This document shows positions 8,866 through 16,094 of a DNA stretch of 45,003 bases, in pieces. The notes below the pieces were generated by a model. That model made no database searches. It was not told the DNA's origin and was given only the letters and a program-made list of their open reading frames with translations. Made by a program: the position numbers and the translations under genes. Origin of the DNA: Candidatus Omnitrophota bacterium (GTDB lineage Bacteria; Omnitrophota; Gorgyraeia; Zapsychrales; Fredricksoniimonadaceae). Location: contig PEAR01000004.1 in NCBI GenBank assembly GCA_002753745.1, positions 1 to 45,003 on the forward strand, in the 5' to 3' direction. How positions within the stretch are numbered: position 1 is the stretch's first letter; every line of letters begins with the position of its first letter.

Positions 8866-9123
8866 TTACTTCTTACCTTTTTTAGCAGCCTTCTTCTTTT
8901 TTCCGCCCTTGACCATCGCTGCGCTGGAGATATCCCCCTGCTTATCGATGAAATAAAGGAAACCGGATTCTTTCTTGATACCGACCTTAGCAACCTTCTT
9001 GGGCTTACCACCCTTCTTGTCGCCGCGGGCCATCTGTGCGCTGGAGACGTCGCCATCCTTATCGATGAAATAAAGAAAACCCTTCTCCTTTTTCACTCCG
9101 ACCTTCGCCACTTTCTTAGCCAT
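8866..9123 (-). CDS. Small lysine-rich protein made of two tandem 39-residue repeats
   Basis: 85 residues from the ATG at 9123, chosen because AGGGGGTGA stands just upstream; an earlier in-frame ATG at 9141 overlaps the stop of nadX (TAATG) but has no such site. The protein is a tandem duplication: residues 3-34 (KKVAKVGVKKEKGFLYFIDK) and 42-73 (KKVAKVGIKKESGFLYFIDK) are nearly identical over each 32-residue unit, each ending in DGDVSSAQM- or QGDISSAAM-like sequence, with a 39-residue period. The tail is almost all Lys, Ala and Gly. The strong positive charge suggests binding to nucleic acid or another polyanion, and the GFLYFIDK-GD-S core looks like a small beta unit. I do not recognise a named family. 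A strong ribosome site and terminator suggest high expression. Confidence 0.85.
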   Translation of the reverse strand: MAKKVAKVGVKKEKGFLYFIDKDGDVSSAQMARGDKKGGKPKKVAKVGIKKESGFLYFIDKQGDISSAAMVKGGKKKKAAKKGKK

Positions 9124-9140
9124 GTTGTCACCCCCTTTCA

Positions 9141-9968
9141 TTATGTTCCAATTTTAACCTGATCAGATAACTGCTTTAAAGCCTGAATGCCGGAAAGCAC
9201 GGCAAGATAACTTGTTTTAGGATTATCCGGGCAGGGAACATTTTCGGTCACCGTACGAATCGTGCCGCTTTTCCCCTCGCAGAAGATTTCATGAGTATTT
9301 CGAGTGGCTGCAGGCGACGCCACAATACGCACCCTGACTTTAGCACCGTCGGCCGACAACGCCAGAGCTGCGGCTACATTGATATTTTGAGGAAACTTGC
9401 TGACTGCCTCGTTGACGCCCCCGTCAAAGAGAACTTTATCCGACGTGATCTTGTCAATCTGGATACGTCTCTTATTAAGGTAGGCATTGCCCTTAAAACC
9501 GGCCGGCGGCTTGGTAGACGTAAGCGTGATGGAACGGAATCCCGCCAGTCGGGCAGCCTTAATTGCGTCTAAACCGGCGATAGCACCGGAAGGCAAAACC
9601 AGGGACGCTCTGTGTTGACGAGCCAATAAAAAAAGGCTGTTCTTACCGAACAGCCTGCCAACGCTCATTGCTAAAACTTTTTTACCAGCTTTAAGTGATT
9701 TTCGAACGATGCCCTCTGCGCCAGGGGTATTAACACACTCGGCGACCACATCGCAAGAGGCTATCAAATCGTCAATAGAATGTTTGACGGCCTTCGTGGC
9801 CTTGATCCGTGAGGCCAAGGCAACAGTTTTATCGAGATCCACATCGTAAAGCGCCGTCAGCATAAAATCGCCCTTGAGCTCTCCTGATATGCTTAACGCG
9901 ATCCGGGAACCGATGGCACCGCAACCGGCGATCCCTAACCTAAGTTTACCGCCTGACTTTTTCATCAA
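9141..9968 (-). CDS. nadX: L-aspartate dehydrogenase
   Basis: 275 residues, the usual length for NadX. It oxidises L-aspartate with NAD(P) to iminoaspartate, the substrate of NadA in NAD synthesis. The Rossmann motif GIAGCGAIGSRIA is at residues 12-24; further motifs are VAECVNTPGAEG, GAIAGLDAIKAA, FPQNINVAAALALS (containing the region of the catalytic His/Asn pocket) and the C-terminal ENVPCPDNPKTSYLAVLS, which is highly typical of the family. No nadA or nadC is visible nearby. The gene overlaps panC by 23 bp, so the two are co-translated; both draw on aspartate-linked cofactor synthesis. The stop codon overlaps an ATG of the next gene. Confidence 0.9.
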   Translation of the reverse strand: MMKKSGGKLRLGIAGCGAIGSRIALSISGELKGDFMLTALYDVDLDKTVALASRIKATKAVKHSIDDLIASCDVVAECVNTPGAEGIVRKSLKAGKKVLAMSVGRLFGKNSLFLLARQHRASLVLPSGAIAGLDAIKAARLAGFRSITLTSTKPPAGFKGNAYLNKRRIQIDKITSDKVLFDGGVNEAVSKFPQNINVAAALALSADGAKVRVRIVASPAATRNTHEIFCEGKSGTIRTVTENVPCPDNPKTSYLAVLSGIQALKQLSDQVKIGT

Positions 9969-10809
9969 CGTTTAATTCGATCACCGCGTTATCGATTAGC
10001 CTCGCGGACGGGAACTTCACCGCAAGAACTATTAGCACTTTACCGGTTATCCGGCGGACGTCCTGCAGGTCCGCAACGCTCACGCAATTAACGTATTCAA
10101 TCGTAGCACTCGTTTCGTCGAGAATCAACTTTTTTATTTTAAAAATTATTTTTCCTGCGTCGGACTCCCCCGCAGCCGCCATCGAGCGAGCCATCTGCAA
10201 GGCACGATAAATAGCCGTCGCCTGCATTCTTTCCGTCGGAGATAAATAGCTGTTACGCGAACTCATGGCCAGGCCGTCCGGCTCCCGGACAGTGGGGCAC
10301 ACCACGACTCGCAACGGAAAATTTAAATCCGAAACCATTCTTTTAATAACTACAGTCTGCTGAAAATCTTTTTGACCAAGATACATGACATCCGGCAAAA
10401 CAATATTGATCAGTTTAGACACTACAGTGGCCACGCCGCAAAAATGCCCCGGACGCACCGCACCACAAAGGATGCCGGCAATGCCCCCGACCTCGACCAC
10501 CGTTTGGGATGCGCCCGCAGGATACATCTCCTCGACAGTTGGAACAAACATAATATCCACGCCAGCAGTCCTCGCCAGCCCGGCATCACGAGCCAGGTCG
10601 CGGGGATAGCGGCTCAAGTCCTCCGTCGGACCAAACTGTGTGGGGTTAACAAAAAGACTCACGACAGCACAAGCATTGTTCCTTTTCGCCGTGCGCATTA
10701 ATGATAAATGGCCTTCGTGGAAATAGCCCATGGTCGGCACAAATCCAATAGAGCCGTCGATGGCGGCCAGGGCTTTTCTCAATGCACGGATCGTTCGTAT
10801 GATTTTCAT
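9946..10809 (-). CDS. panC: Pantothenate synthetase
   Basis: 287 residues, normal for PanC. It joins pantoate and beta-alanine with ATP to form pantothenate for coenzyme A. Visible signatures are PTMGYFHEGHLSLM (the HIGH-type nucleotide site, residues 25-38), FVNPTQFGPTEDLSRYPRD, GQKDFQQ and MSSRNSYLS with the KMSKS-equivalent region. The usual PTMGALHEGH is PTMGYFHEGH here. panB and panD are not in the window. It is the first gene of panC-nadX-small protein and is transcribed away from amt. No ribosome site precedes the ATG, which fits a very short leader (see the promoter entry). Confidence 0.95.
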   Translation of the reverse strand: MKIIRTIRALRKALAAIDGSIGFVPTMGYFHEGHLSLMRTAKRNNACAVVSLFVNPTQFGPTEDLSRYPRDLARDAGLARTAGVDIMFVPTVEEMYPAGASQTVVEVGGIAGILCGAVRPGHFCGVATVVSKLINIVLPDVMYLGQKDFQQTVVIKRMVSDLNFPLRVVVCPTVREPDGLAMSSRNSYLSPTERMQATAIYRALQMARSMAAAGESDAGKIIFKIKKLILDETSATIEYVNCVSVADLQDVRRITGKVLIVLAVKFPSARLIDNAVIELNVDEKVRR

Positions 10810-10818
10810 TTGACATTG

Positions 10819-10847
10819 AATGTACTACTCGACGACACATAAATCAA
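10819..10847 (-). promoter_or_regulatory. Possible panC promoter, nearly leaderless
   Basis: On the minus strand TTGATT (10842-10847) and TACATT (10819-10824) are separated by exactly 17 nt. A start about 7 nt downstream would fall within a few bases of the panC ATG at 10809, matching the absence of a ribosome site. Each box matches the consensus at four of six bases. Confidence 0.3.
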
Positions 10848-10861
10848 GTCCTGTGTTGCAC

Positions 10862-10890
10862 TTGACAAATACCGTGTTTATCTTTATGAT
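10862..10890 (+). promoter_or_regulatory. Strong sigma70-type promoter of amt-glnK
   Basis: TTGACA (10862-10867, perfect -35) and TATGAT (10885-10890, five of six) with a 17-nt spacer. The start is expected near 10897, giving an untranslated leader of about 165 nt before the amt ATG at 11063. No TGGCAC-N5-TTGCA sigma54 element was found, so control by NtrC/sigma54 is not supported here. Confidence 0.75.
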
Positions 10891-10898
10891 TTCAAAAA

Positions 10899-11035
10899 CT
10901 TTGCCGGACATTGACGTTTGGCAAAGGGTACAATGATGTACCAAATTTTTTAGGGCAACGTGGCCCAATTCATTCCGCGCATTGATATGCACTGGACGAG
11001 TTGGGCTTTTTAATTTTGGCAGAATGAACTGCCAA
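10899..11035 (+). promoter_or_regulatory. Structured amt leader with four successive hairpins
   Basis: The leader holds four inverted repeats: 10899-10905 with 10920-10926 (7 bp), 10927-10931 with 10938-10942 (5 bp, followed by A3T6), 10963-10970 with 10999-11006 (8 bp with one G-U, followed by T5 and an AT tract), and 11016-11022 with 11029-11035 (7 bp, loop AATGAA). The second and third look like weak terminators because of the T runs. This could be an attenuator or RNA switch controlling amt. It does not match a riboswitch class I recognise. Confidence 0.5.
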
Positions 11036-11062
11036 TTCAATTCCTCTATCAATGGAGATCAG

Positions 11063-12301
11063 ATGAACACAACGTCCATCATCAATGCCGGTGATACCGC
11101 TTGGGTACTTATTTCCGCAGGCCTGGTCCTGTTAATGACACCCGCCCTTGCTTTTTTCTACGGCGGCATGGTTAACCGCAAAAACATCCTCGCTATTTTA
11201 ATGAATTGCTTTGCCTGCATGGCCATCATCCTTCTTTTATGGGTCATCTATGGTTACAGCCTGGCATTTGCCCCCGGCAACAGCTTTATCGGCGGCCTGC
11301 AGTGGGCAGGCTTAAAAGGCGTTGGTTTTACCCCTAATCCCGATTACGGCCCCACGATCCCGCATACCGCATTCGTTATTTTTCAGGCCATGTTCGCCGT
11401 GATCACACCTGCCGTCATCATCGGCTCCCTGGTCGAGCGGATCAAATTCTCGGCTTTCCTTTATTTCATGATCCTGTGGTTTACGCTGGTCTATATCCCG
11501 ATCTGCCATATGGTCTGGGGTGTCGGCGGCTGGTTTCGCACCATGGGCCTGCTGGATTTCGCAGGCGGAACGGTCGTTGAGATCAATTGCGGTGTCGCCG
11601 GCCTGGTAAGCGCGCTCTTCCTGGGACGCCGCCTGGGTTTGGTCCGCCCAACTCTGCACAATCTTCCCTTTGTCGTTCTTGGCGGCGGGCTGCTCTGGTT
11701 CGGATGGCTGGGATTCAACGCCGGCTCTGCCCTGGCAGCGAACGGGATCGCCGCCAATGCTTTTCTAACGACAAATGTTGCAGCAGCTGCCGCGGCCCTA
11801 AGCTGGGCCGCCATCGAATGGACCTCAACCGGCAAACCGACCATGTTTGGATCAATCTCCGGCGTTATTGCAGGACTGGTCGCCATCACACCGGCCTGCG
11901 GCTATGTCGACCCTCTTTCGGCTATTTTTATCGGGCTCGTCGCTGGAGCGATCAGTTTCGTTGCCGTCGGCGTAATCAAACACAAATTCGGCTATGATGA
12001 CTCCCTTGACGCTTTCGGCGTCCACGGCGTGGGCGGATTCTGGGGAATGATCGCCACCGGCCTCTTTGCCACGACCGCTGTAAATCCCGGCGGCGCAAAC
12101 GGCTTGCTTTTGGGTAATGCGGCACAGTTCAAGATCCAGATCCTGGCGGCCTGTGTTACGGTCGTTTACTGCGCAGCCGTTACAGCAGCGATCTGCTTTG
12201 TAGTCGACAAGATCATCGGTATGCGTGTCAAGCCGGAAGATGAAATCATGGGACTTGACCTTACCCAGCATCACGAACGTGCGTATACGATCCTTGATTA
12301 A
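11063..12301 (+). CDS. amt: Ammonium transporter Amt with Glu in place of the first twin-His residue
   Basis: 412 residues from the ATG at 11063, which has GGAG upstream; longer frames from 10982 have no ribosome site. Eleven membrane segments are expected, and family motifs are clear: FFYGGMVNRKN, FQAMFA (Phe107 gate region), the binding-site Asp in LDFAGGT (Asp165), FGWLGFNAGS and FGVHGVGGFWG. The transporter moves ammonium across the inner membrane as part of a trimer. The second pore His is present (His321). The first, normally in TVVHI (His168 of E. coli AmtB), is Glu173 (TVVEI). The same change is known from yeast Mep1 and Mep3, so the protein is probably still active but with altered transport behaviour. 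glnK lies 40 bp downstream, the standard pair. Confidence 0.96.
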   Translation: MNTTSIINAGDTAWVLISAGLVLLMTPALAFFYGGMVNRKNILAILMNCFACMAIILLLWVIYGYSLAFAPGNSFIGGLQWAGLKGVGFTPNPDYGPTIPHTAFVIFQAMFAVITPAVIIGSLVERIKFSAFLYFMILWFTLVYIPICHMVWGVGGWFRTMGLLDFAGGTVVEINCGVAGLVSALFLGRRLGLVRPTLHNLPFVVLGGGLLWFGWLGFNAGSALAANGIAANAFLTTNVAAAAAALSWAAIEWTSTGKPTMFGSISGVIAGLVAITPACGYVDPLSAIFIGLVAGAISFVAVGVIKHKFGYDDSLDAFGVHGVGGFWGMIATGLFATTAVNPGGANGLLLGNAAQFKIQILAACVTVVYCAAVTAAICFVVDKIIGMRVKPEDEIMGLDLTQHHERAYTILD

Positions 12302-12341
12302 CTGCCAACAATAACAAGGCTCAAACCATCATGGAGCTACT

Positions 12342-12683
12342 ATGAAACTCATTACAGCCATTATTCAACCGCATCGACTTGATGAAGTAAAAAAGGAATT
12401 ATATAAAGCAGAAGTGAATCTCGTTACCGTATCTGAAGCGCTGGGTCACGGACGACAGCTCGGCGTAGCCGAATTCTATCGTGGCGTCAAAGAAACCGGA
12501 AACCTTCTTCGCAAGGTCCGCATTGATGTTGCAGTCAATGAAGAATTCGTTGATAAAACGGTCAACGCCATCATCAAAGGTGCCCGTACCGGCAAGATCG
12601 GTGACGGCAAGATCTTTGTTACCGAACTAAACCGCTGCATCCGCATTCGCACCGGTGAAGAAGGTTCCGCGGCCATAGGTTAA
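12342..12683 (+). CDS. glnK: PII signal protein GlnK lacking Tyr51
   Basis: 113 residues, normal for PII. The trimer senses ATP/ADP and 2-oxoglutarate and plugs Amt through its T-loop. Seen are the opening strand MKLITAIIQP, Gln39 (2-oxoglutarate/Mg contact), Lys58, and the B-loop TGKIGDGKIFV (83-93). In the T-loop (GHGRQLGVAEFYRGVKETGNLL) Tyr46 is kept but residue 51, the Tyr that is uridylylated in proteobacteria, is Glu. Regulation by GlnD is therefore not possible at this site; control should depend on nucleotide and 2-oxoglutarate alone. It is co-transcribed with amt, with GGAG 5 bp or so before the ATG. It ends 10 bp before the convergent pilus operon. Confidence 0.95.
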   Translation: MKLITAIIQPHRLDEVKKELYKAEVNLVTVSEALGHGRQLGVAEFYRGVKETGNLLRKVRIDVAVNEEFVDKTVNAIIKGARTGKIGDGKIFVTELNRCIRIRTGEEGSAAIG

Positions 12684-12693
12684 CTGTCTCGCA

Positions 12694-13716
12694 TCACGGC
12701 AACGCGATATTGGTTAAATTGCTGTACAGCGGCTTTAAAAATCCGATCGCGATTAATAAAATAAACACGGCAGATACCATTAGAAGTCCCGGCCGGACAG
12801 ATGCTGACAGCATCTCCATTTTCGACTGGAATGATCGATAATAAACACGATATAACCGTTCAAAATAATCAACGAACCGGCCAGATTCTTCACCGACGCG
12901 CAGCGTATCGGCCGTGAAACTCGGGAAATATTTATCCTGCCGGACAGCCTCTGACAAAGCGAGACCGCCCACAAGATATGATGCACATTCTTCCATATGT
13001 TTTCCGGTCAAGCCACCGGCTACCCTGGCAGCTTCACGCAATGCCTGAAGCTGTGCGACGCCGCTTTTCTGAAACATATATAATGCAAAAAAACCAAGCG
13101 CCAGCTCTTGTTCCTTGATCAGCTGTCCCAGCAAGGGAACCCGCGCCAACAACATCCTCCACGTTTCAGGGCGTACTTGAGAATAATATATTCCAACGCC
13201 AATCAATCCCGATAACAACAATCCCATTGTGAGACCATGCCCTCTCAAGAAGACCGCGGATCCAAGCAATATACCCGTAGCCGGCGATGATACCGCTGAA
13301 GCGGGAAGCAAAACCGACACTTTGGGGATCACCTCAAAAACCACATAAAACATGACGCCCGTCAAGATCACGATCACTGCCGCGGGATACCCAAAAGCAG
13401 TAAAAATCTTGTTTTGAATCTCAGCTTTAAGCTCGTAATATTCGCCAAGCATGTCAAAAACCATCGGCAATTCACCAGCCTGTTCCCCAGCTTCAATAAC
13501 GGTTAGCGCATCCCGAGGTAAAGTCCCCGATACTGATAATGCCGCAGACAATGCTACGCCTTTCTCAAGACCGCCGCACGCCACAACACACATCTGCCGA
13601 ACACGCTCGTCTACAGCCGTCTCACTAATTGTCCTCAATGAATGCTGCAAACCAATCCCGGAACGAAGCATATTGGCAAAATCCATGAATAATAATGACA
13701 ATAACCGAGCCTTCAT
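12694..13716 (-). CDS. Type IV pilus inner-membrane platform protein (PilR/GspF/PilC family)
   Basis: 340 residues. Two T2SSF-type repeats are seen: the first contains FANMLRSGIGLQHSLRTISE and VIEAGEQAGELPMVFDMLGEYYE, the second FALYMFQKSGVAQLQALREAA and LRVGEESGRFVDYFERLYRVYY. Three membrane helices follow the usual order (about 110-132, 160-176 and near the C-terminus, LLMVSAVFILLIAIGFL). The protein anchors the assembly ATPase and helps extract pilins from the membrane. Its length matches R64 PilR better than the roughly 400-residue GspF/PilC proteins. It overlaps the ATPase gene by 4 bp. As the last gene of the cluster it ends convergently with glnK. Assignment to the family is firm; the R64-like subtype is inferred from neighbours. 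Confidence 0.88.
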   Translation of the reverse strand: MKARLLSLLFMDFANMLRSGIGLQHSLRTISETAVDERVRQMCVVACGGLEKGVALSAALSVSGTLPRDALTVIEAGEQAGELPMVFDMLGEYYELKAEIQNKIFTAFGYPAAVIVILTGVMFYVVFEVIPKVSVLLPASAVSSPATGILLGSAVFLRGHGLTMGLLLSGLIGVGIYYSQVRPETWRMLLARVPLLGQLIKEQELALGFFALYMFQKSGVAQLQALREAARVAGGLTGKHMEECASYLVGGLALSEAVRQDKYFPSFTADTLRVGEESGRFVDYFERLYRVYYRSFQSKMEMLSASVRPGLLMVSAVFILLIAIGFLKPLYSNLTNIALP

Positions 13717-15266
13717 CCAAATACCCTCTCCACCTCAAATGTTGAAATACATCCCTCGTTAACCAACCGTTCGGCATCCTCACGCATCGTCATACATCCT
13801 GCTTGTTGTTTATATCGTACAAACATTTCCTGTATCTTCCGCTGCTCGATCAATAATCGCATATCATCATCAATCAACATCACCTCGGCGGCGACAGTCC
13901 TTCCCTTAAAACCTTCATAACAATACAAACAACCCTGCGGCCGATGGCAGTATCCATGACCCACGGGATCCGGTTCTTTACAGCGACTGCATAAGAGGCG
14001 CACCAGGCGCTGGGACACGACACATGTCAGCACATGACTTAGTTGCGCATCGTCAATACCGAGATCGTTTAACCGGTATATGGCACTGACAACATCGTTA
14101 GTATGCAACGTTGCTAAAACGCGGTGACCGGTAACTGCGGCGCGCACCGCTTCACGTGCGGTCTTTTCATCACGGATCTCACCGATCAAGACGATGTCAG
14201 GGTCATGGCGAAGCAAAGCTCTTGTAATATGATGAAAATCATGCTCTCTGCGAAGATCTACGGGTACCTGGGTAACAAGCGGCAACAGTACTTCGACCGG
14301 ATCTTCTACGGTAACCGTCTTCACCGACAATCCCTTAAACTCATTTAAAAGTGCATACAAACTTGTCGTCTTGCCGCAGCCTGTAGGACCAGTGATCAGG
14401 ATCAAACCATGCGGACGTTTGACAGCTTTCTCCAAACGCTGCCGGTGGAACAGGGAATACCCCAAAGCATACAATGACTCCGCCGTTCGCGACTTATCAA
14501 GAAGCCGCATTACCAGCGATGACCCATAAACCGTCGGTATATGAGACACGCGCACATCGACCTTTCGCCCGCCGCCATCTTCTTCAAAACGAGCGTCATG
14601 AAAACGCTGAAAATCTCCAGCGCTGATCCCTGCCTTGCTAAAAACGACGTTAACAATCCGGGATAGTTCTTTTCTGGGGACTGCCAAATAGAAATGCAAT
14701 ACACCGTCAATCCTTAAACGAACATTAACTGAGTCGACCGCCGGCTCGATATGGATATCAGTCGCTCCCTGACAAAACGCATGATCAAATATCCGCTTGA
14801 TTATTGTCGGAGTCTCCGTAGACGTACTTAATACAGATGGGACTAATAAAGCAATCGCATTACAAATATCTTCTTCAATACCGATATATATATCCGTACT
14901 TTCTCCAAAACGAGCCAAGATATGATCCGTTGCCTGGGTATCATCGGCGTCGGCCATAATAAATGAAGGCCGTCCTGGCATTCTAAGCGGGTAGACACCA
15001 TGGTCTCTAACAAACTTGAATCCCAAATCATCCAACGCCTTAGTGTCAGGAGAATATGAACCGTTATAAAATTTCCATCCGGCTTGCCTGGCCAAAGCCC
15101 GGGCAATGCAAACCCGATCAACAAGCCCCTGCTCAACAAGAACAGCCCCGATCTTCTTTTCGCGTCCTGACGCTGCCTGAATGGCCAGCGCGAAATCACG
15201 CTCGGCGACATCCAATATCCCATCGCTGATCAGCAATTCCCCAAGAGGAACCGTTATTCCCGTCAT
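13713..15266 (-). CDS. Type IV pilus assembly ATPase (PilQ of R64 type / GspE family)
   Basis: 517 residues. An N-terminal MshEN-like region (about 1-130) is followed by the secretion ATPase core: Walker A GPTGCGKTT (293-301), Asp box VTVEDPVE (318-325), Walker B DPDIVLIGEIRD (355-366), and His box TGHRVLATLHTND (379-391). A zinc module has Cys426-x2-Cys429 and Cys446-x2-Cys449. All catalytic residues are present, so it should be an active extension or secretion motor at the cytoplasmic face. It is flanked by a PilP-like gene and the platform gene with 4-bp overlaps on both sides, the pilP-pilQ-pilR order of the IncI1 thin-pilus operon. General GspE membership is certain; the R64-type label rests on context and length. 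Confidence 0.93.
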   Translation of the reverse strand: MTGITVPLGELLISDGILDVAERDFALAIQAASGREKKIGAVLVEQGLVDRVCIARALARQAGWKFYNGSYSPDTKALDDLGFKFVRDHGVYPLRMPGRPSFIMADADDTQATDHILARFGESTDIYIGIEEDICNAIALLVPSVLSTSTETPTIIKRIFDHAFCQGATDIHIEPAVDSVNVRLRIDGVLHFYLAVPRKELSRIVNVVFSKAGISAGDFQRFHDARFEEDGGGRKVDVRVSHIPTVYGSSLVMRLLDKSRTAESLYALGYSLFHRQRLEKAVKRPHGLILITGPTGCGKTTSLYALLNEFKGLSVKTVTVEDPVEVLLPLVTQVPVDLRREHDFHHITRALLRHDPDIVLIGEIRDEKTAREAVRAAVTGHRVLATLHTNDVVSAIYRLNDLGIDDAQLSHVLTCVVSQRLVRLLCSRCKEPDPVGHGYCHRPQGCLYCYEGFKGRTVAAEVMLIDDDMRLLIEQRKIQEMFVRYKQQAGCMTMREDAERLVNEGCISTFEVERVFG

Positions 15267-15703
15267 AAATGAAGCTCTGCCTTTGTTTCGACGCCTTTTT
15301 CATCAACAACAATAATATCAGCCGGATCTATCTTCTTAATCATAAACGGGCCTGCAGCCTCTCCCTCACTTAATGTTCGACGGACACCGCCAGCTTCGAC
15401 GACAGCCGTGGCCCGGCCAGAGGCGATCACAATACTCTTGACCTCAATGTTATATGGCACTGCAGATGAAACCGGCCCGCTCCCGACCGACGTCTTGCCG
15501 ATCTCCTGGATCGTCTTTCTGGTTTCAGCCTCAAGTTTTAGTTTTTCCAGTTCTAACCGCATCATTGAAAGCTCATCTTCCTTACGGCGTTCTTCACGAG
15601 CCTGTTGCCGCACTGCTGCCAGTTCATTGTCATGATCTTCGGCTGCTGAGATCGAAGAAGAAAGCAGCAATATCATAAGTACAAGTGCTATTCTTTTATC
15701 CAT
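15263..15703 (-). CDS. PilP-like periplasmic pilus assembly protein
   Basis: 146 residues, close to R64 PilP (about 150). A signal peptide (residues 1 to about 20) is followed by a charged coiled coil (25-65) and a small C-terminal beta domain of GspC/PilP homology type: VPYNIEVKSIVIASGRATAVVEAGGVRRTLSEGE, then FMIKKIDPADIIVV. Such proteins link the inner-membrane platform with the outer-membrane secretin. The start at 15703 has a strong GGAG site. It overlaps the ATPase gene by 4 bp. No secretin gene is visible in this window, so its partner must lie elsewhere. Confidence 0.75.
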   Translation of the reverse strand: MDKRIALVLMILLLSSSISAAEDHDNELAAVRQQAREERRKEDELSMMRLELEKLKLEAETRKTIQEIGKTSVGSGPVSSAVPYNIEVKSIVIASGRATAVVEAGGVRRTLSEGEAAGPFMIKKIDPADIIVVDEKGVETKAELHL

Positions 15704-15737
15704 TCAAACTCCTTTCAATTAATTTTTTCCGCTGCAA

Positions 15738-16094
15738 TCAGGGCAATGATTCCAATACTTTTTGCGCCTGCATAATCTTTTCCAGACGCTGCCTGTTCCA
15801 TTCCAAATACTGCCGCCCCGTCTCCGGATTAGGTGTTTCCAAGAAATCCATAACCGGTAACGGCGGTCTTACTGTTTCTGTCCCCCCTCCTGATAATGAC
15901 CTCACCTGACTCCAGAGATCATCAGCGGTGAACCGTTTACCCGCATGATTGGCACTTGTATGCCCCACAAAATAATCTACTGACGAGAACCCGTACATTG
16001 ACATCAAACCATCCGCATGTGCTTCCGGCTGAATAAAAATACTCCCTGCAGCCGTTAAAGCGCACAACACTCTTTTCGCCGCCAGTAAACCCAT
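15738..16094 (-). CDS. Small secreted protein, possibly TraF-like
   Basis: 118 residues with a signal peptide (MGLLAAKRVLCALTAAGSIFIQPEAHA, cleavage near 27). The C-terminal part, PPLPVMDFLETPNPETGRQYLEWNRQRLEKI, resembles the segment around PTPENVRRYL in TraF-like proteins of conjugative systems, which precedes a thioredoxin fold; no thioredoxin fold or CxxC is present here, so at best this is the N-terminal part of such a protein. It overlaps the TraU-like gene by 40 bp, and a weak GGGA ribosome site precedes the ATG. A role in the same periplasmic complex is likely from context. The TraF link is tentative; it may be a family of its own. Confidence 0.55.
   Translation of the reverse strand: MGLLAAKRVLCALTAAGSIFIQPEAHADGLMSMYGFSSVDYFVGHTSANHAGKRFTADDLWSQVRSLSGGGTETVRPPLPVMDFLETPNPETGRQYLEWNRQRLEKIMQAQKVLESLP

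Noticed and set aside
10810-11062. Sigma54/NtrC control region for amt-glnK
   Set aside because: No TGGCAC-N5-TTGCA element was found, while a near-perfect sigma70 promoter is present.
11312-12274. Several open frames on the minus strand opposite amt, and one plus-strand shadow in another frame
   Set aside because: Their composition is what reverse or shifted reading of a membrane protein gene gives, and Amt itself is unmistakable.
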